Shown: in pieces, positions 51,000-59,727 of the stretch | Layout: each line of letters starts with the position of its first letter | How positions within the stretch are numbered: position 1 is the stretch's first letter | Assembly (NCBI RefSeq): GCF_042660285.1 | Contig: NZ_JBHSTP010000002.1 | Span: 620,001-684,000, forward strand | Direction of reading: 5' to 3' | Source of the DNA: Luethyella okanaganae | GTDB taxonomy: Bacteria > Actinomycetota > Actinomycetes > Actinomycetales > Microbacteriaceae | Length of the DNA stretch: 64,000 nucleotides | Notes under the pieces: generated by a model | Told to the model about the DNA's origin: nothing | The model's database searches: none | The model's input: the letters and a program-made list of their open reading frames with translations, nothing else | Translations under genes and position numbers: made by a program

Positions 51000-51033
51000 G
51001 AGGGCCGACCGTTGAGGCTAACGGCCGGCCCTC
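51000..51033. terminator. Long GC hairpin near the transposon boundary
   Basis: 14-bp arms GAGGGCCGACCGTT/AACGGCCGGCCCTC (51000-51013, 51020-51033) with one mismatch and a 6-base loop. Probable bidirectional terminator of the interrupted chromosomal locus. A second inverted repeat, CTCTTCG/CGAAGAG, is at 51097-51103 and 51113-51119. Confidence 0.6.
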
Positions 51034-51181
51034 CCCCTTGCACCAAGAGTGTCCTGCAATCACATTCGCGCCAGTCGCCACAGCAAACAACTGACGCTCT
51101 TCGAATATATAACGAAGAGGTAACGAACGCTAGTTATCAATCCGTTATTTTTGCTGCGAGTTTTCTGTTTGTCCTGTCCCG

Positions 51182-51260
51182 TCTCATTCGATCTGGCCAA
51201 ATCTCATCCGACTTGGCCAGCGTCTCATTCGAGAGGCCAAATCTCACTCGAGTTGGCCAG
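51182..51260. repeat. Four tandem ~20-bp repeats, probable TnsB binding sites
   Basis: Copies of TCTCAYTCGANNTGGCCA at 51182-51200, 51202-51220, 51223-51240 and 51242-51260, spaced 20, 21 and 19 bases, alternately followed by AAA and AGCG. Overlapping or abutting repeats next to tnsA are the hallmark of the Tn7 right end. Confidence 0.8.
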
Positions 51261-51391
51261 CGAGCGGCGTGTGCTCCTGGCCTCCGCGGAAGGCTCATGC
51301 AATGGTGACTGCATTGTCAGGTCTACTGATCACCGGATGAGAGGAGCGCACATGCAAGCGTTCCGTTCTCGGCATCAGTGTGGGCTTGACG

Positions 51392-52153
51392 ATGACGCTG
51401 CGACTCGCTGAATTGCGCGAGGGCTCCCTCGCCTTCTTCGCCCAGATCGCCTTCGAGCGGGATGGCTCGATCCAGAGACTCGATGCTCGCGACGCCGCGA
51501 CCGTACCTTTCGAGAGCTGCGCGCCGGTGCGCAACTTTCCGGCTTGGCCAGGCAAGCGGAACTACTCGGGCCTCTACTGGTCCTCTACCACGAGAAGTCA
51601 CATCGGATTCGAGTCGCTCGCTGAGAAGACAGCCTTGATGCTGCTTGATCGGGACGCCCGTGTTGTCGGGATCTCGAGTCAGCCGATGTGGATCACGTGG
51701 CCGAAGGAAGCGGGGCGTGGTTCGCATGCTCCGGACTTCTTTGTGCGGGAGGAGTCTGGAGAGGGGGTGGTGATCGATGTCCGCCCGGAGCACTTGGTCG
51801 ACGATCACGCGGCGGGAGTCTTCGAGGCGACGCGCCTGCTGTGCGAGGAGATCGGGCTCGGCTATCGGGTGATCTCGGCATTGCCCACGGTGCTCACCCG
51901 GAATCTCCTTTTCGTCTCGCGCTTCCGCGACGACGTCTTTGCCTCGGCATCGTCTGACCTCGAGTGGCTTCGGATGGGAGCGCCATCGACTCGGAGCCTC
52001 CGAGAGATCGCCCTGGTCTTGGGTGCAGGCGAGCTCGGTGTCGGGCTTGCGAGGGCGTATCGGCTGATCTGGTTCGGCGAGATCGATGTCGATCTTGGTG
52101 AACCGCTGTCGCTCGAGGTGCTCGGTCGCATAGTGAGGGAGATAGGGCAGTGA
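51392..52153 (+). CDS. tnsA: TnsA-like transposase endonuclease subunit
   Basis: 253 residues from ATG 51392 (GTG 51380 in frame is an alternative). Restriction-endonuclease-like core: Glu in IGFESLAEKTALMLLDRD, Asp in SHAPDFFV, and GVVIDVRPEHL where Tn7 TnsA has a Lys and this actinobacterial type has Arg. A distal helical region (LRMGAPSTRSLREIAL) probably binds TnsC. Cuts the 5' ends of the element so that transposition is cut-and-paste. GTGA overlap with tnsB. Confidence 0.87.
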   Translation: MTLRLAELREGSLAFFAQIAFERDGSIQRLDARDAATVPFESCAPVRNFPAWPGKRNYSGLYWSSTTRSHIGFESLAEKTALMLLDRDARVVGISSQPMWITWPKEAGRGSHAPDFFVREESGEGVVIDVRPEHLVDDHAAGVFEATRLLCEEIGLGYRVISALPTVLTRNLLFVSRFRDDVFASASSDLEWLRMGAPSTRSLREIALVLGAGELGVGLARAYRLIWFGEIDVDLGEPLSLEVLGRIVREIGQ

Positions 52154-54153
52154 GAGTTCGCGTTGGCGAGGACATCCAGCTAGATGATCGGCGGCTTCGA
52201 GTCGTGGCCGTTTCGGATACGAGCGTGACATTACGGGATCGCGAGGTTGATTCGGTGCGCGAGATCCTGATCGAAGAGTTGACGAGGATCCCGACGCTGC
52301 GGTTCCCCGCCGATGCCGAGCTCAGTTCCGCTGGCGACGACATGGTCGCCTTACAGCACCTCGACGAGTCGCAGCGCTCTGAAGTCTGGTTCTGGGCAAC
52401 GTGTATGGAGGAACTCGAGCGTGCGATCAGCATGGCGGAACTCGCAGGCACCCCGCGTAGTGCGGTTTATGGGCAATGCGCGGTCGAACTCCGCGCTCAA
52501 GGCAGGCAGGTCGAGGCCCGAACGCTCCGCCGCAAGCTCGCCGCGTTCCGAGTTCACGGAGCGGCCGGCCTGATCGATCGGCGGATCGCGACGGATTCGA
52601 ACGAGACCACTCGTCGAACCGACCAGCGCGCCCTGGCTGCCATCGCCGAGGTGATGGAGACCCAAGCGAGCATGTCGACGGGGACTCGGACTCGAATCGT
52701 TGACGGGGTTCGGAAACTCCTCGATGAACGGTTTGGGACAGGAGTCGTTCCGCTGCCAAGTCGGGCAACACTGTTTCGGGTGATCGCAGAGATGGATCGC
52801 GGCCGGTTCGTAACGGGATCAGCCCGAACTCGACGATCGTTGGCGAACCGCCCGGACCGACCGTTCGCGGCGATGGGTGTCTCCCGTCCCGGCGAGCAGG
52901 TGCAGATCGATAGCACCAAGCTCGACGTGTTCGTGCAGCTGCCCGACGGAGTGCGGGCTCGCCCCGAACTGACGATCATGCTCGATGTCGCGACCAGGTC
53001 TGTGATTGGCGCGGTCGTTCGACCGGTCGCCACCAAGAGCATCGACCTCGTCGTCCTGCTGGCCCGGACGCTCGTACCGTATGACCGCCGTCCAGGTGGT
53101 CGAGTCGAGACCCGCGCACTCGTGTCCGGCTCGCTCGAGGGCAAACCTTTGATGGACGAGGAGGAACTGGCTGACTATCGGCGACGATTGCCCTACATCT
53201 TCCCGGACACGATCACGACCGACCGCGGCCGGATCTTCATCTCCGAGCATTTCCGTGCCGTCTGCCAACGGCTTGGGATCTCGTTGAACCTGTCCGCGCC
53301 CTACACGCCGACCGACAAGGCGAAGGTCGAGCGCATGTTTCAGTCGATTAACACTGGCTTCGCCCAGCACCTCGCCGGCTACACCGGCCGCGGGGTCGAG
53401 TTCCGCGGTGAAGATGTGGACACTGGAGCTCTGCTGTCCTTGCCGCAACTGCAGGAACTCTTGGACGAATGGATCGTTGTCGAGTGGCAGAACCGCCCGC
53501 ACGACGGGCTGCGAGATCCGCTGTTCCCTTCCGTCGTGCTCTCGCCGAACGAGATGGCTCGCGCGTACCGCAAGGTCGTACCCGAGCTCGAGGTTCCGTT
53601 CGACACTGAGACCTACCTGAGCCTGATGCCCGTGCAATGGCGGACGATCCAGCAGTACGGGATCACGATCGACAACCGCACCTATGACTCGGTCGCGATC
53701 AGCTCCTTGCGGCGGATGAAGTCCCCGCACAGCGGGCAGGGCGGGAAGTGGCCGATCCACTACGACCCCTACAACGTCCAAACCGTGTGGCTGCCCGTTG
53801 ACGGTGAGTGGCTTCCGCTGCAGTGGGTGAATGCGCATGTCACCGGGCCGATGTCCGGAGATGTGTGGGCGATGACCAGGAAAACCGGCTTCCTGCATCG
53901 TGAGCCCGCGGCAGAGGCCCGAAGGGTTGAGTACGTGCGCGACATCTTGAGTCGCGGCGCGCAGCCCGATCGGAAGCAGGCCCGCGTGCTCGCTCGAAGC
54001 GCTGCAGTCGAGACCGATCAGATGCGGCTCTCCGAACCATCCAATGCCGAGGAACGCCCGCTTCCCCAACCGGATCGGGTGGCGCCGGTGACGCCCATCA
54101 CCCCATCACGGTTCGGGCTCATGGACGACGACACCGACTGGGACTCGTTATGA
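52150..54153 (+). CDS. tnsB: TnsB-like DDE transposase
   Basis: 667 residues from a GTG overlapping the tnsA stop. N-terminal helical DNA-binding domains (~70-210), RNase-H-like rve core with D254 (QVQIDSTKLDV), D358 (TITTDRG) and E394 (DKAKVERMF), then a Mu-type beta-barrel (~500-580) and a long charged tail (to 667) that should contact TnsC. Binds the end repeats and cuts/joins the 3' ends. All catalytic residues intact. Confidence 0.93.
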   Translation: MRVRVGEDIQLDDRRLRVVAVSDTSVTLRDREVDSVREILIEELTRIPTLRFPADAELSSAGDDMVALQHLDESQRSEVWFWATCMEELERAISMAELAGTPRSAVYGQCAVELRAQGRQVEARTLRRKLAAFRVHGAAGLIDRRIATDSNETTRRTDQRALAAIAEVMETQASMSTGTRTRIVDGVRKLLDERFGTGVVPLPSRATLFRVIAEMDRGRFVTGSARTRRSLANRPDRPFAAMGVSRPGEQVQIDSTKLDVFVQLPDGVRARPELTIMLDVATRSVIGAVVRPVATKSIDLVVLLARTLVPYDRRPGGRVETRALVSGSLEGKPLMDEEELADYRRRLPYIFPDTITTDRGRIFISEHFRAVCQRLGISLNLSAPYTPTDKAKVERMFQSINTGFAQHLAGYTGRGVEFRGEDVDTGALLSLPQLQELLDEWIVVEWQNRPHDGLRDPLFPSVVLSPNEMARAYRKVVPELEVPFDTETYLSLMPVQWRTIQQYGITIDNRTYDSVAISSLRRMKSPHSGQGGKWPIHYDPYNVQTVWLPVDGEWLPLQWVNAHVTGPMSGDVWAMTRKTGFLHREPAAEARRVEYVRDILSRGAQPDRKQARVLARSAAVETDQMRLSEPSNAEERPLPQPDRVAPVTPITPSRFGLMDDDTDWDSL

Positions 54154-55184
54154 CCGACGCGAGAGATGAGCTGTTCTGGGGGCCGTCAACCAAGGAAGGG
54201 TGGGCCCGCCTGGTCGAATCGACTCCTTCGAAACCAATCCGCCTTGCACCAAAGCAGTTGTCGGCCCTCTCCGACGACGAACGGCGTGGATACATCCACG
54301 ATCGACTCAGGTACATGACCGACATTGCCGTCATCGCCACCCCCCAGTTGATGTCAATCATGAAGGCAGCCCGCGACAAGCTCTACCTCAACGAATTCAA
54401 GAGATACGCCCGCAACGGCCTCATCGTCAGCGGCGAACCAATGCTGGGCAAGACAACAACCGTGATCCGGATCGGGCGCGAGCACGAGCGGCGCCGCAGA
54501 CTCCAAGGTCACCCATCCGGCGCCGCGGGAATGCTCCCCGTGATCTACGTGACGGTCCCGCCTGCGTGCGGCCCGAAGGACATGCTGGTGCAGTTCGCCG
54601 ACTTTCTGGGCCTACCCCATGGGCATCGCATCTCTCGTACCGAGATGATGAGCTCGGTTGCAGCGGTGATGCGCACCGTCAGAACCGAACTCGTGATCGT
54701 CGACGAAATCCACAATCTGAACCTCAGCCGTCAGCAATCCATGGAAACCTCTGACGCGCTAAAGCAACTCTCTGAACAGTGCGCGGCCACCTTCGTCTAC
54801 GCCGGCATCAACGTTGATCAGAGTGGCCTCTTTACCGGCCTGCGGGGCCAGCAGATCGCGGGCCGATTCGACACCCATCACGTCACCCGCTTCACCAACG
54901 CGACGGCTGCGGGGCGCTCCGACTGGGAGAGCCTCCTCGTGGACTTCGAAGACACGCTCGGACTGATCGAACAGACGCCAGGAACGATTCTTGAATTCAG
55001 CGGTCAGTTCTTCGCCCACGCTGGTGGATCGATCGGCAAGCTCGCAGACACTCTCCGCTCGTGCTCCCTCGAAGCAATGACCTCGGGCCAGGAGAGACTG
55101 AGCAAAGACATCCTCCGAAGCCGAGGGGTGCTTCCGCCAAAGGCCGTACGTGCCCCATCCGCCACAACGGTCGGCGCCGCCTGA
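54150..55184 (+). CDS. tnsC: TnsC-like AAA ATPase
   Basis: 344 residues. Walker A SGEPMLGKTTT (~94-103), Walker B ELVIVDEIHNL (D185, E186), sensor region AATFVYAGINVDQSG and an AAA lid. TniB/TnsC class regulator that couples target choice by TniQ to the transposase. Overlaps tnsB (ATGA) and shares a TGATG junction with tniQ. Confidence 0.92.
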   Translation: MTDARDELFWGPSTKEGWARLVESTPSKPIRLAPKQLSALSDDERRGYIHDRLRYMTDIAVIATPQLMSIMKAARDKLYLNEFKRYARNGLIVSGEPMLGKTTTVIRIGREHERRRRLQGHPSGAAGMLPVIYVTVPPACGPKDMLVQFADFLGLPHGHRISRTEMMSSVAAVMRTVRTELVIVDEIHNLNLSRQQSMETSDALKQLSEQCAATFVYAGINVDQSGLFTGLRGQQIAGRFDTHHVTRFTNATAAGRSDWESLLVDFEDTLGLIEQTPGTILEFSGQFFAHAGGSIGKLADTLRSCSLEAMTSGQERLSKDILRSRGVLPPKAVRAPSATTVGAA

Positions 55185-56242
55185 TGCTGATCCGGCATCT
55201 TCCCATCGGCCTGCGCGCGGTCAACGGAGAAACTGCCGACAGCTACCTAACTCGACTGGCACGTGCCAACTCCGTTTCCGACTCGGCCCTTTGGTCCCTT
55301 GCACGTCGAATCGACCCGTCATTGCCATACAAACCCGCCCCCGAGCGAGCACGCGGGCCGCTCGAGCTCCTCGGCCAACTAGAGCATGGCTGGTTCAGAC
55401 GCGACAGAGACCGGAACCTTCTCCCACGCCGCTGCCCTCACAACCGTTGGAAATATGGGCGATGCGTCGAATGCTGCCGCCTACCAGGGGAGTCCACGGG
55501 GTGCCGTCGATGCGCAGACGGTGCGCAGACCACCGTTCGGATCGCTGCCGGCCCAATCTGTCTGTCGCACAAGCGGTGGCGCAGCGAGAACCTCGATCTC
55601 GACCTCACGGACTTACCCGCGTACTTGAAGGCGGAACGATCACTCAGAAGCGGACTCATCCCGAAAGGGATCGGCCTGCACACCGGAGAACTCGACCTCA
55701 GCTACCGGCTACTGAGCACGTGGGCCTCCTGCAGTCCATTGGCGAGCTTCGCTGAGCGAGAGCCTGTCCTCCCCGCCCAAGTCTCGGCAAGCAGCTTCCC
55801 CGCTCTGTTTCCGGAGATCGTCCAACTTACCGAGGTGCTCACCAATCCAGACTTCGTCACCTACCTCCTGAGCCCACAGCGGGGGTCAATCGACCAGACG
55901 AAGCTCCTGCTCTCGACCGCCGCGGGCATCGCGCAAATGGAGGCACCGTTCGAAGTCGTGAAGCTAGCGCGCACCGTTATCGTGCACGGGCGCGACGCTG
56001 TCGCAGCTGCGTACGGGATGACTGGGACCCGCCGCACATCGCGAGCAGCCACCCTCGACCGTGCCCTTGTCGCGGCGGCGCGCACCCACCGAGCCTGCCT
56101 GCTCCGGCACCTCGACACTCGAGCTTTGCCAAGCGTCGTCGCGGTGCCGCGTGGCCGACCCGCTCCCCGGACCAAGACCTTCGCGGCGGTTGAGTACGAG
56201 GCAGACCCCTCCCCAGCGCCTAGCCTCGAGTCGTCGCGGTGA
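55184..56242 (+). CDS. tniQ: TniQ/TnsD-like target-selection protein
   Basis: 352 residues from ATG 55184, which overlaps the tnsC stop by one base. N-terminal TniQ domain (IRHLPIGLRAVNGETADSYL, TRLARANSV) and a Cys/His zinc-binding block (RRCPHNRWKYGRCVECC; CRRCADG; ICLSHKRW). C-terminal half helical, shorter than Tn7 TnsD. It would direct insertion to a specific site; no CRISPR effector is present, so RNA guidance is not indicated in this window. Confidence 0.88.
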   Translation: MLIRHLPIGLRAVNGETADSYLTRLARANSVSDSALWSLARRIDPSLPYKPAPERARGPLELLGQLEHGWFRRDRDRNLLPRRCPHNRWKYGRCVECCRLPGESTGCRRCADGAQTTVRIAAGPICLSHKRWRSENLDLDLTDLPAYLKAERSLRSGLIPKGIGLHTGELDLSYRLLSTWASCSPLASFAEREPVLPAQVSASSFPALFPEIVQLTEVLTNPDFVTYLLSPQRGSIDQTKLLLSTAAGIAQMEAPFEVVKLARTVIVHGRDAVAAAYGMTGTRRTSRAATLDRALVAAARTHRACLLRHLDTRALPSVVAVPRGRPAPRTKTFAAVEYEADPSPAPSLESSR

Positions 56243-56273
56243 CCGCCGTGGTGCGGAAACCGCCGCGCGGCCG

Positions 56274-56329
56274 ACAAGCAAGGTGTAACGATGCAGCGCC
56301 CCACAAGCAAGGTGTAACGGTGCAGCGCC
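56274..56329. repeat. 27-bp direct repeat after tniQ
   Basis: ACAAGCAAGGTGTAACG(A/G)TG then CAGCGCC, at 56274-56300 and 56303-56329, one mismatch, 29-bp step. Located 31 bases past the tniQ stop. Not related to the TnsB-site repeats. The rest of the 56243-56614 gap has no recognisable feature. Confidence 0.85.
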
Positions 56330-56614
56330 CGGCCTGCAATTTCGATTCGTGCCACCGCGTCTGGTTCCAACTCCACGAAGACCTCGTAGCCACCCTCGGC
56401 ATCGACCGTCGAGCTGAAAACCTCGCCGAGCCTGAGTAGAAGGACCGAGCTAGAGACGGCGAGCCCCGTCGAGAACGATCGAGACGCCGGGGCGGGCGAG
56501 AAGCGGGATCGGGCTTCGCTATGCGCTCAAGATGCGGAATGGCAAGCGTGCGCACGTTCGATGAAGTGTCGCCCGACGCGGCCAGAATAGTGAGGAGCCC
56601 TTGGAGGGAACCCA

Positions 56615-57704
56615 ATGCACCTTCACTTACACGCCGATAGCATCCATCTGAGCGAGGGCCACGCTGAGGCCCTCGATGACGAGTTCTTCCTTTCGCATCC
56701 GGCGGCGTACTTCGCCTCGCGGATCTCATCGCTACTTGCCGCAGAGCGCAGTGTGGCGGTCCCGACGCCGGCCGACGAGCCCAGAGTTCTTCAACGCGCT
56801 CGGACTGACCAAGACGGACCAGCTGCTGGTGTTCGAGGAGCAGGATCGTCGGCTCCAGGTAGCGGTCGAGGCGCTCAGTCTGCGCCACCAGGCTGCCGAG
56901 GCGCTGCTCCGGTTCATGTACGCCGTGACGGCGGCGAAGCCGAAGGAAGGTGACGCACCAAGCACGTGGCTGGCGATTGCCGATAGCCCCAACGCACTCA
57001 TTGACGTAGTCCAGAAGACCGTCGCGGCCCTGGGTGCCGACCAAGGGCTGTTCCTGCGGTGCCTCTTCACGCCTGGGACGCGCGTCGACGAGAATGTGGC
57101 CGCCGCAGCAGAGACCGCCGTGGCATGGGTGAACCATGCGAGTTCGCTGTTGACCGGCGACGAGTTGTCTGTAAACGCGGCGCACAACAAGGTGAAGCAC
57201 GGCCTCGCGGTGAGCACCCGCGGAGACGTCCGCATCGAATTCATAACCACGCCGCCGGACGAACTTGGGCAGATCCCCGTGAGTGCGTTCGGAGAAGGGA
57301 AGTCGGTGCCGATCTTCGATCGCCCCATGCTGACGTATCTCAGTCGCCCGCATGTGAGGCCCAAGCAGGGGCTGGAGGCCATCTCACTGCGGGTCGATGT
57401 GCCAGTAGTACTCGCCGAGGCTTGGATGATCGCGAACGTCTACGCCGCGATGTTCCACGCTCGGGCGAAGCGCCACTTCGGTGATGAGATGCCGGAAGGT
57501 GTAGCCCCGTATCCCACGCTCGCCATCGGACGACTCCCCGAGCAGGTGATTGGCGGACGACCCCTCGGGTACCGGGAAGCAGTGACCCTCCCGCCCGATG
57601 GCACCACCGAACCTCGCAAGTCCGGCCTGTTCTTCCACGGCAGCTTCATCCCGATGGACATCGACTACGACAGCAAGGTCGATGGAGTTGTCGTCGACGG
57701 CTGA
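56615..57704 (+). pseudogene. Hypothetical cargo gene with a single frameshift
   Basis: ATG 56615 has a perfect GGAGGG. Codons run in one frame (HSLxHPAAYFASRIS-like sequence to VAVPTPADE, ~56780) and continue smoothly in the next (PEFFNALGLTKTDQLLVFEE onward) to 57704, giving about 362 residues if one base is removed near 56783-56792, where the sequence is GAGCCCAGAG. The long frame is soluble and includes NHASSLLTGDELSVNAAHNK. Family not recognised; it may be a dead gene, a base error, or (unlikely) a programmed shift. Confidence 0.6.
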
Positions 57705-57754
57705 GCCGTGGTGTCGGCGCCCGTCGGTAGTGTGAACTGGGGGAGGTACGGACC

Positions 57755-57940
57755 ATGATGTCGGTCGACTGCAACGTCTGCGGGGAGGCGATGACGCTGG
57801 CTGTGAAGCCTCGTGAGCGCTGGACGCCGCTGCCGAAGAACGAGCGACCGACGATGATTCCCTATGCCTTCGATGAATGGGTTTGCTCCAATGACCATCG
57901 CCGCGATCTGACGTACGCCGAGTCTCGGATGCTCGAGTGA
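57755..57940 (+). CDS. Small Cys-containing protein, possible zinc ribbon
   Basis: 61 residues. GGGGGAGG lies upstream of ATG 57755. CNVCGEAM near the N-terminus and CSNDHRRDL near the C-terminus could make a C-x2-C/C-x3-H metal site. Overlaps the next gene by GTGA, so coupled to the membrane protein. No family recognised. Confidence 0.65.
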   Translation: MMSVDCNVCGEAMTLAVKPRERWTPLPKNERPTMIPYAFDEWVCSNDHRRDLTYAESRMLE

Positions 57941-58590
57941 CCCCGGACGAGGTAGTGGCCGTCGCGACAGTCGCCGGGGTCATCGTCGCGGCGCTCTTCG
58001 GCATCTCCGGGTTCGTCGTGGGGGTGGTTGGGCTCCACCACGCGAACAAGGCGAAGGAAGCAGCTGCGGGCGCGAACTTCATCGCAAAGGACGCTAACAG
58101 CATCGCGAAGGGTGCGAACACGCTCTCGACCGAGGCCAACACGATCGCACGTGAAGCGAACGACATCGCGCGGGCGAGTGAAGTGCGGGCCACCGAGCAG
58201 CACGACGTGACATGGGATTGCGACTGGAAGTCTCCCGGCATGTACGCCGTCCGAAATGAAGGCAAGCAATCGGCATACAAGGTCTGGATCCAGATCACCG
58301 TAGGCAACGAGATCGAAGAGGCGAGTCTCGACGTCGTCGAAGGAGGCCAAACGGTGCTACTGGAGATGCCCAAGTCGAAGCTGATCTGGGAGGCCGAGCA
58401 TCGTGACGAGGAGGAGCGCCGTCGGCCGATGCCCCGGAGCAGCGGGCTGCTAGGAGCGATCGATATTCCGAACCTTTCCGTTCCAGCCTTCAACTATCAC
58501 TACGTCCGCGATCGAGTGCTATGGCGAACGGAACTCGGTACGCCGAGGGAGCATGACAAGGGGTATCCCATGGGGACAGTCGGGCCGTAG
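57937..58590 (+). CDS. Membrane-anchored coiled-coil protein
   Basis: 217 residues from GTG 57937. One N-terminal membrane helix (~5-32, VAVATVAGVIVAALFGISGF) and then an Ala/Asn heptad-like repeat (EAAAGANFIAKDANSIAKGA; REANDIARASE) for ~50 residues, followed by a beta-type domain (MYAVRNEGKQSAYKVWIQIT) with Trp-rich start. Resembles defence-island membrane proteins of unknown mechanism. Cytosolic part faces inside. Confidence 0.65.
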   Translation: MTPDEVVAVATVAGVIVAALFGISGFVVGVVGLHHANKAKEAAAGANFIAKDANSIAKGANTLSTEANTIAREANDIARASEVRATEQHDVTWDCDWKSPGMYAVRNEGKQSAYKVWIQITVGNEIEEASLDVVEGGQTVLLEMPKSKLIWEAEHRDEEERRRPMPRSSGLLGAIDIPNLSVPAFNYHYVRDRVLWRTELGTPREHDKGYPMGTVGP

Positions 58591-58840
58591 CTCACTCGTT
58601 GTGTTCTCTGCGTTGGGAGCACTCTTGTGAACCTCCGCTGCAGGCTAGTGCGATTCTCCCGACCAGTGCTAGCTGATCCTCCGAAGGCGGGCGGTGGCAG
58701 CGCAGGTGTCCCGCTGGTCGACGGGGCCCAGGCAACTCGAATGCAAGCGCATCAAGCAACTGAAGGTCGTATGCCGAAGTGACGTTGCCGGGCTAGGCTC
58801 GCCTGTTCGGCCCCCATGGTCGAGGAAAGCGAGGACGACC
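58591..58840. other. Intergenic region, no feature seen
   Basis: 250 bases between the membrane protein and the next cargo gene; no repeat, hairpin or credible gene. Confidence 0.4.
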
Positions 58841-59173
58841 ATGAATGCCAATGATCGTGATGCCCGCAGCGAGTGGGCCGAGGAGATGCCCGAGTTCGGC
58901 CCAGACACCCAGGTCCTCGAGGGGGGAACCTCCCGAGCGTTGCTCGCCGCCATGCTCAGCGAAGGCGAGGAGGAATACTACGCGCGCCTCGCCGACCTGA
59001 CAGAAGCAGGCGGTCTGCCCACTATCAAGGGCACCATCGCGCGCGGCGAGGAAGCCCCGCGCATCGGCCGACAGCATCTGCTGGCCGCCACGGGGGCTGA
59101 AACCGTCGAGTCGGCCGTCCGCATTGCACTCGGGGAAATCGAAGCGCGCGATCACACCGAGCCAACAGCCTGA
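58841..59173 (+). CDS. Hypothetical acidic protein
   Basis: 110 residues from ATG 58841 (GAGGA at -10). Entirely helical and acidic, with MPEFGPDTQVLEGGTSRALL and AAMLSEGEEEYYARLADLTE in the middle. Overall charge and size fit an antitoxin or small regulator; it lies just upstream of a broken antitoxin-like gene. Not recognised. Confidence 0.6.
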   Translation: MNANDRDARSEWAEEMPEFGPDTQVLEGGTSRALLAAMLSEGEEEYYARLADLTEAGGLPTIKGTIARGEEAPRIGRQHLLAATGAETVESAVRIALGEIEARDHTEPTA

Positions 59174-59215
59174 GTCCTAGGACGCGGGCAGGGGGTGGTG
59201 TCCCACAATGAGGTC

Positions 59216-59587
59216 ATGACAACTGCGCTGCGAGCTCGAACTCGTCATCTTCACGACGCCACCCGGCGTGACGCAAGCGAGCTCACCGGAGGCCTCCGCG
59301 GAATCCTCGGTGCCCAACTGGTCGGCTACCTCGGCAACGTCCGCGAGACCAATGCCATTTGCCAATGGGACGAGGGAACTCGTCGACCGTCGGCTGAGAC
59401 TGTCGAGCGTCTACGGCTCGCCTACCGCGTGGCGCGAACACCGCGAGGGCCGGGCCGTCACCCAAGCATGGCTCCAGGGCGTCCCGTCGGACCGAGTCGC
59501 CCGCAAAGGAAATCCGCGACGGCGGCACCATCGCAGTCGGGCCCGACGATACTCACCGCCGCACGAAGCCTCGTTGGCGCAGGATGA
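59216..59587 (+). pseudogene. Broken Xre/MbcA-like antitoxin gene
   Basis: The N-terminus (GILGAQLVGYLGNVRETNAI; WDEGTRRPSAETVERLRLAY) is in one frame. The expected continuation, REHREGRAVTQAWLQGVP, is in the next frame, and the typical tail PTILTAARSLVGAG is again in the first, so at least two indels interrupt it. The layout matches the intact island protein at 34238-34576. The product of the open frame is not a complete protein. Confidence 0.55.
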
Positions 59588-59659
59588 GCCAGCAACGGGT
59601 GCACGCCGACTGCCTAACCAAGTTTGAGATGCGCGCAGTACTGGGACATGCCGGCAAGG

Positions 59660-59716
59660 CTCCCCGAAGATGAGTCACTAATTGTCGGCGGACACCGCCA
59701 TGATTGAGTCACGAGA
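59660..59716. other. Possible IS21-type end remnant or operator before jetA
   Basis: TGAGTCAC occurs at 59672-59679 and 59705-59712 around TTGTCGGCGGACACCGCCATGA. Repeated GAGTCA with a CGGCGGACA core recalls ends of actinobacterial IS21-like elements. No transposase is present, so this is at most a scar; it also overlaps the likely jetA promoter. Confidence 0.3.
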
Positions 59717-59727
59717 CAGGCGGACTC

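Noticed and set aside
56274..56329. Tandem repeat considered as a CRISPR remnant or Tn7-CRISPR (CAST) guide array
   Set aside because: Only two copies with a 2-base gap, no spacer, no cas gene and no Cas12k or Cascade genes near the tns operon.
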